Positions 44,574-56,353 of a stretch of DNA of 64,000 bases are shown here, piece after piece. The position numbers were made by a program, and so were the translations under genes. Position 1 is the stretch's first letter, and each line of letters starts with the position of its first letter. Under the pieces are notes generated by a model. That model did not search any database and was not told where the DNA came from. It saw only the letters and a program-made list of their open reading frames with translations. The DNA comes from Helianthus annuus (lineage: Eukaryota > Streptophyta > Magnoliopsida > Asterales > Asteraceae), in contig NC_035435.2 in assembly GCF_002127325.2 (NCBI RefSeq), positions 15,664,002 through 15,728,001 on the forward strand, written 5' to 3'.

Positions 44574-45697
44574 ATCCCACGTCGATGAAATAATGAAATT
44601 CAGTAGTTATTTCCTTCTATAAATAGAGGTTATAGTTACATTTAGATTAGAAGTTTTCACGAGAAGGCTTTAATATAGAGAATTCAAAGTACGTAGTACT
44701 CTTTTTGGGTGTTGTTAGTAGTCGTTATTGAAGCGAATAGGAACACGAATAAGGAGACTCTACATCAAATTATTGTAGATAATTTTAGGTATGTACTCAT
44801 TTAAGTTTATGTCTTGTTAATTATTGTTTTATTAATTTTCAAAAAAAAATTCTTGTTTTATTAGTATAGTATTATTAGTATTATGTTATTTTAGGTATTT
44901 GGGTTAATATCAAGATGAGTATTGGGTAGCTTAGCCTTAGTTAAACATGGACTGATCTACCACGCTTAAACAAGGCAACATTAACCAATATATAACCAGA
45001 TGTATCATAACCTATCCTAAGATTGTTTATGCTGTACTAGGACCCAGAGATATTGTTATATTATACTAGCAACTGTTATTTAATTGTAGTAGCAATTGTT
45101 ACCTGATTGTGCTAGCAAGTGTTACATAGGTTAGTTTTATGAATGTTTTCAATACGTGAACATGCTTGTCCCAAACTGTAATAATAGTACACGACTGTTG
45201 TATACATATTTATAACCTATGCACGCATACACACGATATTTGTGGTCCCTTATACGTGCTGCTGCGACGGGATTTTTCAGGTACTACACCAGTGCTGTAG
45301 TGACATTAACTGTATGATGATGTATGTCACGTGTTGACGTTGGGTTATAATAATATGGGCGGGTACAAAGTTATGGTGAAATAATGTGGTTTATAAGTTG
45401 TGTATATTTATGAATTCACCAGCAACAGCTGACACATCTTTTAAGCATGTGTCACAGGTGATAAGGCATGATCGCCGCTCATAGTCCCGGTCATGTGAAA
45501 GTATGGTAGAAATGTATATCCGGATCGGTGTGATCTGGTGGAAGTGTTATTACATTATGCTTGACTTAGTCTGATTAGATGCTGTAATTTGAGTTTCCAA
45601 CATTTGTAGAATGCGTTTATTATCAATAAGATAAGCACTTTTGTATCAACTATGGTATAAAGTATCCTTATTGGGTGGGATGTCACACACAAATCAC
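44574..45697 (+). repeat. LTR-like sequence (possible solo LTR, gypsy type)
   Basis: TTCTATCCCACATCGAG at about 43766 and CCTATCCCACGTCGATG at about 44571 flank the hAT-like element. A TATA box (CTATAAATAGAGG) lies near 44617, and the stretch ends GTGGGATGTCACA near 45694, which resembles a Tekay-type LTR terminus. No partner LTR, primer site or target duplication was seen, so limits are approximate. Confidence 0.35.
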
Positions 45698-46340
45698 CAC
45701 CACCACAGCTAGTCCTACTCACCGTCGAAAATAGGGCACCGACGTCGGCCAACGTGCATGCCGCTAACCGCCGTCACCGGCCCTTTCCGCCAGCTCCATC
45801 ACGCCACACTAGCTCAACCCGATGCACCCGTAACTACTGAACCGTGATTTCAACGCCCTCATTTTCCGATCAGATTACTACCGTGAATCACCACTAGCTT
45901 CGCTACTTCTCGTGTCAAGTCGTCTCGGAACTTTGGGTGATCATGAACGCGTCAACTAACGTGATGTTATTCTAACCTTCGTGTGCTTCTGCGGATTTTC
46001 ATAAAAAAGGTCCGTAATCTCAAATACCCAATGGTTGTGTATAATTGTTTAAATGAACTATAACTAGATCATTTACAGGAATTTAATTCGGATTTAAATA
46101 AATGTGTACTCGCTTCCGCTACACAATTAATATGTGATATTAATAAACGATAAAACTGAACTTTATTAAAAATAAAATTGTATTCCGATTCTCAACACTT
46201 TTAGCCGGATCTCGAACTCATAAACCATTGGTTCAACCCACCACAATTTCCGTTCGACTTTCAGAACTTGCCTAGCTCCAATGTGAGTAAATGGGTTCCT
46301 TTGTACACCTCTTTCACATAGGTTGAGGGTTGTATGTGAA
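45698..46340. other. Intergenic DNA, unassigned
   Basis: The first 260 bp are C-rich and resemble degraded coding or LTR sequence. The rest is AT-rich. No frame longer than about 65 codons and no clear homology. Confidence 0.4.
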
Positions 46341-46347
46341 TGCTCTT

Positions 46348-46646
46348 AAGCCGGAGGGTGTGGAGGCGTCACTCTTGCCACCTCACCAATGATAGCGCCC
46401 AGGCAGCGCCATCTGCCACACCGTGGCATTCAGGGGGGGGGGGACCATGGTAACGAGGAAGAAGCTGTGTGCAGGTGGGGCCCACAAGCATTTCATCCAA
46501 TAATTTTTTTCAATTTTGTTTAATGGGGGGCTTTATCCCACATCCTGCAAGTTAAGACCCCTTCCAATAAAGCCTCCTGGCTGACGTGGATCTGACGTGG
46601 CGTGATAAAGCCCCTAGGGGCTTTATCCCACACCCCATAGCCTTAT
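46348..46646. repeat. Tourist-like MITE candidate
   Basis: The left end AGCCGGAGGGTGTGG and the complement of the right end, GGCTATGGGGTGTGG, match at 10 of 15 positions, with TTA on both outer sides, as for PIF/Harbinger MITEs. Internal GGGGCTTTATCCCACA is repeated (about 46525 and 46615). About 300 bp. Confidence 0.45.
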
Positions 46647-47088
46647 AGCAGCAAAATCTTGAAGTAAAAAGTAAAAACTTTACAAAAAAAGGGTAAAAGT
46701 GTTTAAAGTGAAAACTTAAAACCAAAATACCTTTAGAAATTTGAAACTTAAACACTATACAGAGATAGTTTTATAAGTTTTACATGTCCGAAACATAATT
46801 AATATATATAAAACAAGTTAAAATTACATCTACTCATTCATGTCACCATTGATCAAATCAACAGTTTAATCATCCAATTAACTTCTAATTAACTAAATAA
46901 GCAGCAGATGTTTGATCATTCGCGCTACCAAACATAGCAATTCTCTTGATATATCCTAATCTAATAACCTGCAGTTTTGAGTTTGAATGAAAATCGCATG
47001 TCAATTTATTTCAACCAACAAAATGCTTAAAGATCTTGAGAAAATGCAAACACCATACCAACTAACACAAAGATCGTATCAAACAAAA
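46647..47088. other. 3' flank of the second 6-phosphogluconolactonase gene
   Basis: AT-rich, no ORF or repeat recognised. It should contain the 3' untranslated region of the gene ending at 47089. Confidence 0.45.
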
Positions 47089-48923
47089 TTACAGCCGCGA
47101 AGTAGCACCATTGTCCAAAAACCATGTGAGATTTCCTTCAGGTGAGACCTTCTGCACAGGCAACGGGTAACCATACGAAGCATGTTCACCCAACGCCACC
47201 TTCACCGCATCCGCTTTCTCTTCACCAACCACCACCAACGCGATTTCCGATGCTGAATTGATTAGAGGGAAAGTAAAAGTGATTCTAGGAGGTGGCGGTT
47301 TGGGTGAATCTGTAATAAAAGTCACCCATTTTTGCTTCTCGAATCGCTGAAAATGCCAGCAGAATAGAGATGCAACGTGCCCGTCTGGACCCATTCCAAC
47401 TAACATCAAATCGAATTTAGCAAACCCTGTAGTTGGTGATGTTTTTAGCGTATTGTTTGCTACTAATTGTTTTAGTCGCTGCTCGTATTCTTCGGCTGCT
47501 TCCTCGGGTGACAGGTTTTCTTTGATGGGATAGATGTTAGATTTGGGTATTGGTACCTAACATCATTAGTGAGAATAATGAGCAACAATATAGTATACCA
47601 ATTGTCTAAAAATATGTAGCAAAGATTCTTGTGACCATACGTGTCCGGATGCACCATTTTTACACTTCGTTAAAAAAAAAAATGTGACATCAAAGTGTAA
47701 AAAAGGTGTATGTAGACCCGAATCAACACAATAATCATCCCTACCTATTGTAAATTAGAGGATTTTTTCTTAATTTTTTTCCAATTTCCGTATCCTCACT
47801 TTATCTGGTCACAAACAGAACAATCAAGAGATTTATTTCATTCTTGTTGGTTACAATTTGAGGCCCTGAACGTGGTTGAGCAACCAATATTCATTGCCTA
47901 TAAGAAACTAATAGTGCTTTTTATGCAAATCTAAACACTTATATTCCAACAGGAAACCGATAATAACATAGCATACTGTCAATTGAAGTCTCTTGTTTCG
48001 TCAATACATGTATGATGAATACATAACATAAGTGAAGGTTCATGTATATAGTGACCTTAAAGTAAAAACGTGTAAAGAAGATTTTGTGACGAAATATATT
48101 TTTTTCAGATTTAACCCTATTAATTTTTATAATATTTACGATACTTTCCAGTTCTCACGTCCGGTCCGACTGGTCAGACCATTGAACCGGTTCGACGTCC
48201 GGTCCGGTTCTGAAAACATTGGTTTTAAAGCAAATTTCAAAAAGGAATGCTGACATCAAAATGTACAAAATGTGTATCTAGACCCAAATCAATACTAGAT
48301 TCATAGAATCATATCTACACATTGCAAATTTAGATCAGTTTTTGCCTCTACACCTTTTCCCAAATTTAAACATCTTCACTTACCTACTCATAAAGTTGAC
48401 ATTTAACAATAAGCAAAACTTACATATTACACACCTAATTCATTCTCAAAAGTCAAAACCGTAACAAATACAATAAAAGATTTAAATTAATTACCTTACT
48501 GAGAAATCCATCATAAGCAAGCTTATAATTTGAATCAGGATGATCAAGAGGAACAACACGTTCATCCAAAAAGAATATCAACCATTTCGACCAATCTATC
48601 GACTTAATATACGGAGGCTCCAGTAACTTCCTATAATAATATTTGAGCTCAAATTCATCAAACCAAACATAACATAATAAGACGGTTAAAAGATCCACTA
48701 CAATCTGTAACTTCTTACATCATTTAAATAATCAGTAGTCAAATGAAACAGTAGGTTGTTAAGGTTGTAGTTACCTGGTGGTATCGAATAAAGTACCGCC
48801 GGAGAGCACGACGGAGAAGGAGCCGTGTGCGGCGATAGATTTCGCAGACAGATCGGCTATGTAGTTAGCTAGAGCAATGGCGGTGGCTTCTTCCGATGGG
48901 AATCTCAGGACTTTAGGCGCCAT
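47089..48923 (-). CDS. PGL: 6-phosphogluconolactonase, copy 2 (3 exons, ends -SRL)
   Basis: Same enzyme and same intron phases as copy 1. Exons on the minus strand: 48923-48775, 48630-48495, 47556-47089 (149, 136 and 468 nt), 250 residues. The last two exons have exactly the lengths of copy 1. Motifs: SGGTL, DERVVPLDHPDSNY and VGMGPDGHVASLF with the usual Asp-Gly-His. The C-terminal tripeptide is SRL, a recognised plant peroxisomal targeting signal type 1, whereas copy 1 has SEL. No transit peptide. Intron 2 (about 938 bp) is twice the size of its counterpart and holds repeated sequence. Copy 2 lies 6.5 kb upstream of copy 1 on the same strand, which suggests tandem duplication. A TATATAAC motif lies about 85 bp upstream of the ATG. 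Confidence 0.94.
47680..48330. repeat. Repeat-bearing part of intron 2, copy 2
   Basis: TGACATCAAAGTGTAAAAAA...GTAGACCCGAATCAA at about 47683 recurs as TGACATCAAAATGTACAAAA...CTAGACCCAAATCAA at about 48249. The two copies of about 75 bp bracket a GGTTCGACGTCCGGTCCGG block (about 48150-48215) typical of plant non-autonomous DNA elements. Confidence 0.5.
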
Positions 48924-49199
48924 TTTTGTTTATTGCAGATCAGTTGGTGTTTATGACAATGAGTTGAAAAAATGAAGAAGAAAGTGGGTAGGTGAGATGC
49001 TTTTACTAGTTATATATTATTTAATGAGTAAAATGCCCGGATAGTTCCTCTGGTTTTGTAAAATAAGAGTTATAGTTCCTAACTTTTAGAAATTACACCG
49101 ATGCTCCCTGTGGTTTGACGAGTTGTTACTTGGATAGTCCCTAGAGTGTATGTCCGTTAGTTTTCTTCGTTAAGTCCATCTGAAATTACTTATTTATCT

Positions 49200-50770
49200 C
49201 TCCCTTAAAAAACACATGTGGATTATTAAAAGTGTGGGACCCACCACTCACCCCCAACTTCATCTTCAACCTTTAACACCCAACGCATCACCATTTTCTC
49301 CATCAAGCACCACCTAAACTTGAAACCCCACCTCCATCACACCCTACCGCACCCATCTTCGGCCGACGAGCTCCCGTTCCGGTGACGTTCTAGCTGATCG
49401 GTCCATTGCTCTGTTCCGTAGTTTGTTAAATTCAAACAAGCCACAACTCATCGTGTTTCAACCATATAAAACAACATAACCATTCCAAGAACCCACAACA
49501 TCAACAAAAACCCTATAATAAACGTTATCATGCCACACAACATCAACATCAACATCAACGCCAACGATATACCTAGCAACATAGACGCAAATCTGGCCCG
49601 AGTAATCTGCGACAACGGCACCGGTCGCGGCTGCCGCCGTGACGCCACCGTAGTTCTTCAAGGAAACTACTCGTCATCAGGAATTTATTATGGAATAATA
49701 AGAAATGATAATAATACTCGATTTTGAATGAATTATTGGCGCAAATCGAGGTCAGTTGAAAGTGAATCTGGTAGTTCTTCAAGTGGATTTTGATGTTGCT
49801 TTCGGATTACATATGTAGTGGTGAAGATTTTGGATATGAGAAGATGAGAGATCTGGAGAGTTGAAGTAACGTTTTGGACGGGGGGAGTTTTTAAAGAAAT
49901 TTGATAGTTTGAAGGTACAAGAAATTCGATTTGGGTGTGTTGAGGAGGATGGTGGCAGGTGGTAATGGTGGTGGGGTAAGTGGTGGTGGTGGTAGGTGCT
50001 AATGGTATGTCACCGGAATAAGTAATGGTGAGTTGTGACTTTTTTTTTTTTGAGGATATAAAGGATGATGTTTGACTGTTGTCATCCTCTCTATTTATAG
50101 TGGCGGGATCCTGCACTGACTATTAACATCCTCTATAAGCATCTGTATCTGTATCATGTATGCATCTATATCTGTATGCAGGATCATGTTGTTTGAGGAT
50201 CATGTATGCATCTTGATAACAGTCATCTCCGCATTAGTTATAGGATCATGTTTGAGAACATAGAGGATGATGTTTGATGCACATTAGTTACAGGATGATA
50301 AGAGTCAATTGTGTAACAACCTATTTGAATTGAAGTTTGGACTTGTAATTTAGATATCATGATAACAATCAACCACACTTCTAATTTAGAAGTCATAGTG
50401 GCAGTTTGGTTCAATGATAACAGTCAATTGCACTTGTAATTTAGAATTCATGAACTGCACTTGATAACAGTCAACTGCACTTGTAGATAATATAATTATA
50501 AAATCATGAACTACAGTTGATTACAGTCAATGCATAATAGTCTATATATACATGGTGATGTACATTGATAACACTTGGAGGATTACATTAGCATTGACTA
50601 TAATGCAGCTGTTAGTTACATGATGATGTATTATTAGCAGTTGTGTTAATCTGTTAATGCAGTTGTTAGTTACTTGATTAGCATTACATTAAGGTGATTA
50701 GTAACTCTGTATCATTAGTAGTTAATGAAAATGTTAGTTACTTGATTACATTAGGATTGCATTAGGGCGG
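49200..50770. other. Non-coding repeat-rich DNA left of the Athila-type element
   Basis: CACC-rich stretches (49240-49420, 49930-50010), then degenerate short repeats such as GATAACAGTCAATTGCACTT (three to four copies, 50350-50530) and GTTAGTTACTTGATTACATT (several copies, 50600-50760). A similar phrase, GGTTACTTGATTACC, resumes right of the Athila-type element at 58083, so this is its insertion context. No gene seen. Confidence 0.5.
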
Positions 50771-51989
50771 TGATACGTGTGTAGTGTAATATATTTTAGG
50801 TGTATATTTTAAGCCCGTTTACACTTTTTAGCCAAGTTTTAAATTTATAAAACACGATATTTACTAACACTAAACACACATATGGGCAAGTGCACCCATC
50901 GTGGACGTAGTATAGTGTTGGTAAGATACCGAGGTCGCCCAAGGACATAAGAGCTTTTAGTACCGGTTTATCCTCAACGTCTAATCAAATCAAAAAGTTA
51001 GAAAAAGGTTTTTAAACTAGAAAAATAAAACTAACTAAAATGCTGAAAAATAAAAATAAAAATAAAAACAGATAGACAAGATGAATCACTTGGATCCGAC
51101 TCGTGTGTAGTGTAACATTTGATTATTTCCGCACTTTTACACATTTTAAGAGATTATCTTAGTTATTGTAGTAGGCCCATCTTTTGAAGGTGACGTTACC
51201 CTCAACCCAGTAGTTTGAGTCAGCAAGGATACAATCCTAAAGGGTCGGATTATTGAAAGATAATTAATTAAGTTATTAATGCATAATGTGGTAGGCCCCT
51301 CTTTTGAAGATGACGTTACCCTCGGCTAAGTAGTCTGAGTCAGCAGGGATACAGTCCTAAGTAGCCGGGTTAAAGTTTTAATAGTAGTTTAATTATGAGG
51401 GGATCAAAGAGTTTGGACCCCCGCCATCCAATACCGGTGGGTATTGAAGGAGGTCCTACTAAATTTGACCCAGGTCCTTTGTAGGATCTATACACTGAAC
51501 AATGGCAAGACTCTTACCAAACCGTTCCCTTAACCCCCAACCAGGTAGCCAACATATCTCCATATAGACCGTGGAGATATGAGTGGTGAAAATCTTTTAT
51601 TTTATATAGAAAGTAAAATAATGCCAAGACATCACAGACAAACGATAAGGAAGAATCACCTTCAACATAAGAAACTAGTTATTAAAGTCATTAATACATA
51701 ACCAAATAAAAAGTGTGAAAAGATTAAAAATAAAAAGTATTACACTAAACACTTGTCTTCACCAAGTGATGTAAGAGACTTAGGCAAACATGACCTTTGA
51801 TTGTCAAGAACTCTTACGATCAATCTTGGATCCCGAGACGACTCACACACTCTATGATGGACAATGGATGATGGTGGTGGATGATGGTGTTGTAATGATG
51901 GTGGGTGGTGGATGAAGTGTGAGAGAGGTGGTGTGCCAAGGGATGAGTTGCAAGTGATCTAAGCACTCATATTTATAGGCTGAACAGAG

Positions 51990-52310
51990 GCTCGGGCACG
52001 GCCCCGTGTCCGTTGGGCACGGCCCCGTGTCTATCCTTCTCTCTTTCTTCATTAATTGCAGTTTGTCTACATTAGTTGACCACGCCCCCGTGTCCGCTGA
52101 GCACGACCCCGTGTGCAGAAGCGTATCTGTACTATCAAGATTTGCCTTGATTCTGCGAATCTTATAGTTGACCACGGCCCCGTGTCCGCTGAGCACGGCC
52201 CCGTGGTGGGCGATAGAAGCTTCTAAAACTTTGTCTTTTCTGCTGATACTTGGGCACGCCCCCGTGCTCACTGAGCACGGGGCGTGTTCAGCCTTATGTT
52301 CTCTTGTTTT
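51990..52310. repeat. CACGGCCCCGTG palindrome cluster, 3' LTR of element C
   Basis: About nine copies of CACGGCCCCGTG or one-to-two-base variants (CACGCCCCCGTG, CACGACCCCGTG, CACGGGGCGTG), often in pairs joined by TCCGCTGAG. They lie just upstream of the TATA box in element orientation. Further clusters are at 54240-54400, 55990-56220 and 57560-57835. Confidence 0.9.
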
Positions 52311-52479
52311 GCTTGGGAAGATGCTGTCGGGGGGTCGGGCATGCCACGTTTGTTCCTTTTCTTGTATTTATGTTAGATTTAGCTGCCTTTTTACTTCTTT
52401 TGTTCATTTGAGCTCATTTAATCCTGAAAATACAAAAGGAAGACAAAAACACACTTTTTCCAACATTAGTACTAAAAAG

Positions 52480-52772
52480 TAGGGATGAGCATATCGGTAT
52501 CCGATACCGAACCGATACCGCCTAATACCGATCCCGAATTTCACCCAAACTAGGTACCGATACCGATACCGAAACATGTCGGTTAGGTATCGGTACGGTA
52601 CGGTATCGGTATTATACCGTATTTTGAGGGTCGGTATCGGTATAATACCGATACCGTACCGTACCGATAACGAAAATGCCAAAAAGTGGATACCGATCGG
52701 GATACCGATCGGGATCGGGATCGGTACGGGATCGGTATGGGATCGGTATTCGGTGGCATATGCTCATCCCTA
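52480..52772. mobile_element. hAT-type MITE
   Basis: 293 bp with perfect 15-bp inverted ends TAGGGATGAGCATAT / ATATGCTCATCCCTA and the 8-bp target duplication CTAAAAAG (52472-52479, 52773-52780). The interior is built from CGGTATCGGTA-type repeats. The corresponding site in the other LTR (about 58018-58027) is empty. Confidence 0.93.
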
Positions 52773-52835
52773 CTAAAAAGGGTTAGTTTTATGCCACAAT
52801 TGATGTAAGTTATATGTTGCATTTTGTGCACATCA

Positions 52836-54546
52836 AATACCCCCACACTTGAATCTTTGCTTGTCCTCAAGCAAAACTCTTTATAATGTGGCTTTACACT
52901 CCCAAATGGAATGGGTAGAAGAGAAGGTTTTTTGGGCTTGTCATAGAGTGTCGGGATTTCCAAGATTCTTTATTAAGTTTTATTTTTATTTATTTACAAT
53001 CCTATTCATCATGATTTATTAAAAACTTTTCGTAAGATAAATTACTTATTTGGGCATAACATGCCTTTTTAAAATTCTATTTATATACAAGTTCACATAC
53101 CTCACGGGGGATCACTCAACACTCGGGCGAAAGTGTATTTTAGTGAATCACTCGAGAGCGGCATGGAACTTACTCCTACCATAAGCTTGCCAAGCAATCA
53201 ATCCTCCTCCTCCTTTTTAACTATACACCTTTGTAAATATCAAGAGGACTTTTTGGGTGAAGGGTTAGGCTTGGGCTAAAAGTGGGTGGTTGGGTTAGTG
53301 GTTAGTAAAAGGGCGAAAAGCGTAAAAAGCGTCGGTTTTCATAAGACTCGATATTTTTCAAAACTTTTTATTTTGATGAAGCATTTCTTTCAAACAAAGT
53401 TGTTTTTGATAAACTTGTTTGTTTATTTCTTTGACTTCATCCTCATTATATATTTTTTTTTTCAAGTCATAAGAAAAACCGAGCTTTGTTACTAAAATAA
53501 AGGGTTTAAAATGAAAAAGGGTTTAGGTGGGTAAAGGGTTTTTGAATTGGGTTAAGAAATGAAAAGGTTTAGGCTCAAAGGGGTTCACTAGGGGGATTTT
53601 GGGTAGGTTGTAAAAAAAAAATAATGGTGTAGAAATAAAAAGGGTTAGTCCTAAAGCCTCCATCATTTACTTACTCGGGTTTAAGTTGGTAAGGACTGGG
53701 AATGTATCGTCGTGGCAAGTTCTAGAGTTGTAAGAACCAAGCGGCTATTCACACAAGAAACGAAAAATGAGCATTTAGTTTAAAGATATGTATTTGTATG
53801 CTCAATAAAGGCTCAAAAATCACTTTTGTGGGAATGGGTTTTTATGTGATCAAGTATATATAATCAATTTTTAACTAAGTTTGTCATGCCGTTTCATAAT
53901 TTTCTTATGTTGGTTCTTTTTATCACGACGCTATCGGTTGTAAATTTGTAAAAATATAACCTTTTTAGAACTTGTTATTCCCAAATTAAACCAATACAAG
54001 TAAAAAAAATGAAAATTTTTGAAAAAAATTGGGGTGATTAGCGGTTCCAGTAGAGTTTTGTGTAAGGCTTGTTTTTAGGACTTGCAAGATTCAAGGTTTT
54101 AGCATCCCCCCACACTTAAATTACACATTGTCCTCAATGTGTCCCAAAAATAAGTTTTTCGGTTGATTAAAATGTGTAAAAGTGGGTTAAAAACAAGATT
54201 TTATGTTACTGGGTAGCTGAACATGGGGTGGTGTTGGCTGAGCACGGCCCCGTGGACAGACTGCCAGTATCAAATTTAAACAGAAGGCTGGGCACGGGGG
54301 CGTGTTCAGTGAGCACGGCCCCGTGTCCAGTTACCTGAACTGGGCATATTCTGCAGAACCTTGGGCACGGGGTATGTTGGGGTGAGCATGGCCCCATGCT
54401 GAACTTGCTGTAATGAAGAAAAATTGTCGGGAGGCACTGTTTTTGTGCATGGGGTGTGGGTTCAAGTTTCCCTTAGTAACCTCCACCATTTCGAGTATGT
54501 TTTATTCCTGAAAAGTAAAACTAAACTAGAAAACATAAAAGTTAAT
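52836..54546 (-). other. Non-coding 3' internal region of element C
   Basis: The polypurine tract is at 52836-52850. The rest is AT-rich without pol domains. CACGGCCCCGTG variants occur at 54240-54400. CCCCCACACTT-type blocks occur at 52842 and 54105. Confidence 0.6.
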
Positions 54547-55941
54547 CTAAACTAAAACTAAGGATAGTTCCGCGGAATGCCTCCGTGGTGCGCCACGTTT
54601 ATAAGGGTCCTTGGCTAGACCCACCTTATCAGGTGGTTCTGGCTCATCTTCAATTAGGGGGTCGTCATTGCCGATTGGATATTTCATTGATCGTTCAAGA
54701 TCGACACATTTTTTAAATGCCCCTAATTGAATATGTAGATTATTGTACTTCCGGTTTTTCAAGGCTTCGTGTGTTTTTACAAAAGGTCGTCCCAACACTA
54801 GAGGAGCGTCATCAAGGATGACAAAGTCGGTTGGGATTACCATTTGATTTGTTTGGACCAAGACATCCTCAACTATACCGATTGATTTTATTATTTTCCG
54901 ATTAGATAGAAAAATGGGTATTTGAAGTGGAGAAAAATCACTAATACTTAATTTTTCGAAAATGTAATTAGGCATTATGTTAACACAAAGATCTTTATCA
55001 ATCGTGACATTACTAATAAAGGAATTTTGAAAAAAACATGGAACCGGTGTAATGTTGATTTCATAAGGGTCTTCTTTTATTAGTGAAGTCTGATCATTAG
55101 TTAACTTAATACTTACCATTTCGTCAATTTTAGCGTTAGTGTTTAACTCTTTCAAAATCTTAGCATGAGTGGGTACTAAACAATGGTTTTTGAAAGAAGG
55201 TGACAAGAGATTAATTTCTTTAAAATTAGACACTTCTTGGATTTTAACGTTGTCGGACTCACCTTTTTCGTTGTTTAACTCATGTGTCGGTTTTTCACTT
55301 ATTTGTTCTTCCATTTTTACCTCTTCAACTATCTTTTCTTTATTTAATTCTTCTCTTGTGTGGGACTCCTCTTCCCTTGCGCGAGATTCTTTTATGTATA
55401 GCTCGATAGTTTTAAGGTGTTCTAATATCCTATCGGTCACTTCGGTGATAGAGAAAGGATCGGGATTTTCAAAGCTTGAATCCGGTTGTTCGATCCTTGG
55501 TTCCTCATAGTACTCATATGAAGTAGATGGTTCATACCATTGTTCTTCATTGTAAGCATATGATGGATAAGGGTCGTAATTTTGTTCTTCATAGTACTCA
55601 TATGAGGTGGGTTATTCACGCCATGGTTCCTCATAATAAGAGTATGAAGGTGGTGGCTCATATCTTGGTTCCTCAAAGTATGAGTACGGAGGCTCATACC
55701 TTGGTTCATCAAAATATGAGTATGAGGGAGAAGGTTCATACCTTTGGTCTTCATAGGATGTGTATGAAGTCGATGGCTCGTACATGGGCTCCTCATAATG
55801 GGTGTATGAAGTGGATGGTTGAAATGAGTTGTAATATTGAACCGAGTGCGGGTTACCACAATTAGTGCAATAGTCTCCCCTATAATCATCCTCCTCATAG
55901 GTGTAGTTGTAGCCTCCTGAGTATTGATCCATAAGAATCAC
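54547..55941 (-). pseudogene. Athila-type gag/protease-like protein with Tyr/Glu/Pro tandem repeats
   Basis: One minus-strand frame runs from 55941 or 55932 (MDQYSGGYNYTYEEDDYRGD) to 54547, about 464 codons, with TAA at 55612-55614. Residues 10-35 contain CTNCG. Then come about ten repeats of roughly 15-17 residues of the type SYEYYEEPRYEPP. A Glu/Lys-rich coiled coil follows (REEESHTREELNKEKIVEE). After it comes a retropepsin-like segment: DLCVNIMPNYIFEKL, GIVEDVLVQTNQMVIPTDFV, APLVLGRPFV. The Asp-Leu/Ser-Gly/Ala catalytic motif reads DLCV, so protease activity is doubtful. RT does not follow. Confidence 0.78.
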
Positions 55942-56330
55942 TCAGCAGACCACAACAGAGTCTCGGGACCAGAAAACAAAAATAAAAACGGAAACAGAGG
56001 CTGGACACGGCCCCGTGTTCAGTGGACACGGCCCCGTGTTCAGTGGACACGGCCCGTGTTCAGAGTCTGTATCTGGGCGTTTGAATAAAAGTTATTGGTT
56101 CTGTTGAGCAATGGGGCGTGTTCAGTGAGCACGACCCTGTGATCAGACTCTGTATCTGGGTGTTTTTTAAAAAAAATGCAGCACGGCCCCGTGTTCAGTG
56201 AACACGGCCCGAGTTCAGGCTACTGTAAATGCAAACTAAACTAAAATGCAGAAAAATGTGCGCGCGTTTTGAAAAAGTTTTGAAAAACTGATTAGGCTGT
56301 CGATTTTAAGCTTTCTTAAAATCCTTGTGT

Positions 56331-56347
56331 CCCCGACAACGGCGCCA
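56331..56347 (-). other. Primer binding site of element C (tRNA-Asp type)
   Basis: TGGCGCCGTTGTCGGGG on the minus strand, six bases inside the 5' LTR end. Confidence 0.85.
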
Positions 56348-56353
56348 AAAACT

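Larger units (their letters stand above)
50771..52835 (-). repeat. 3' LTR of element C (contains a hAT MITE)
   Basis: 2065 bp including a 293-bp MITE and its 8-bp duplication. It differs from the 5' LTR by a few percent plus one extra palindrome unit near 52000. A minus-strand TATA box lies at about 51971-51979. Confidence 0.88.

Noticed and set aside
49448..49782. Overlapping ORFs in the CACC-rich region
   Set aside because: Low-complexity translations on both strands without domain or splice structure.
54547..55941. Cellular Tyr-rich structural protein
   Set aside because: The frame lies between a tRNA-Asp-type primer site and an LTR and ends in a retropepsin-like segment.
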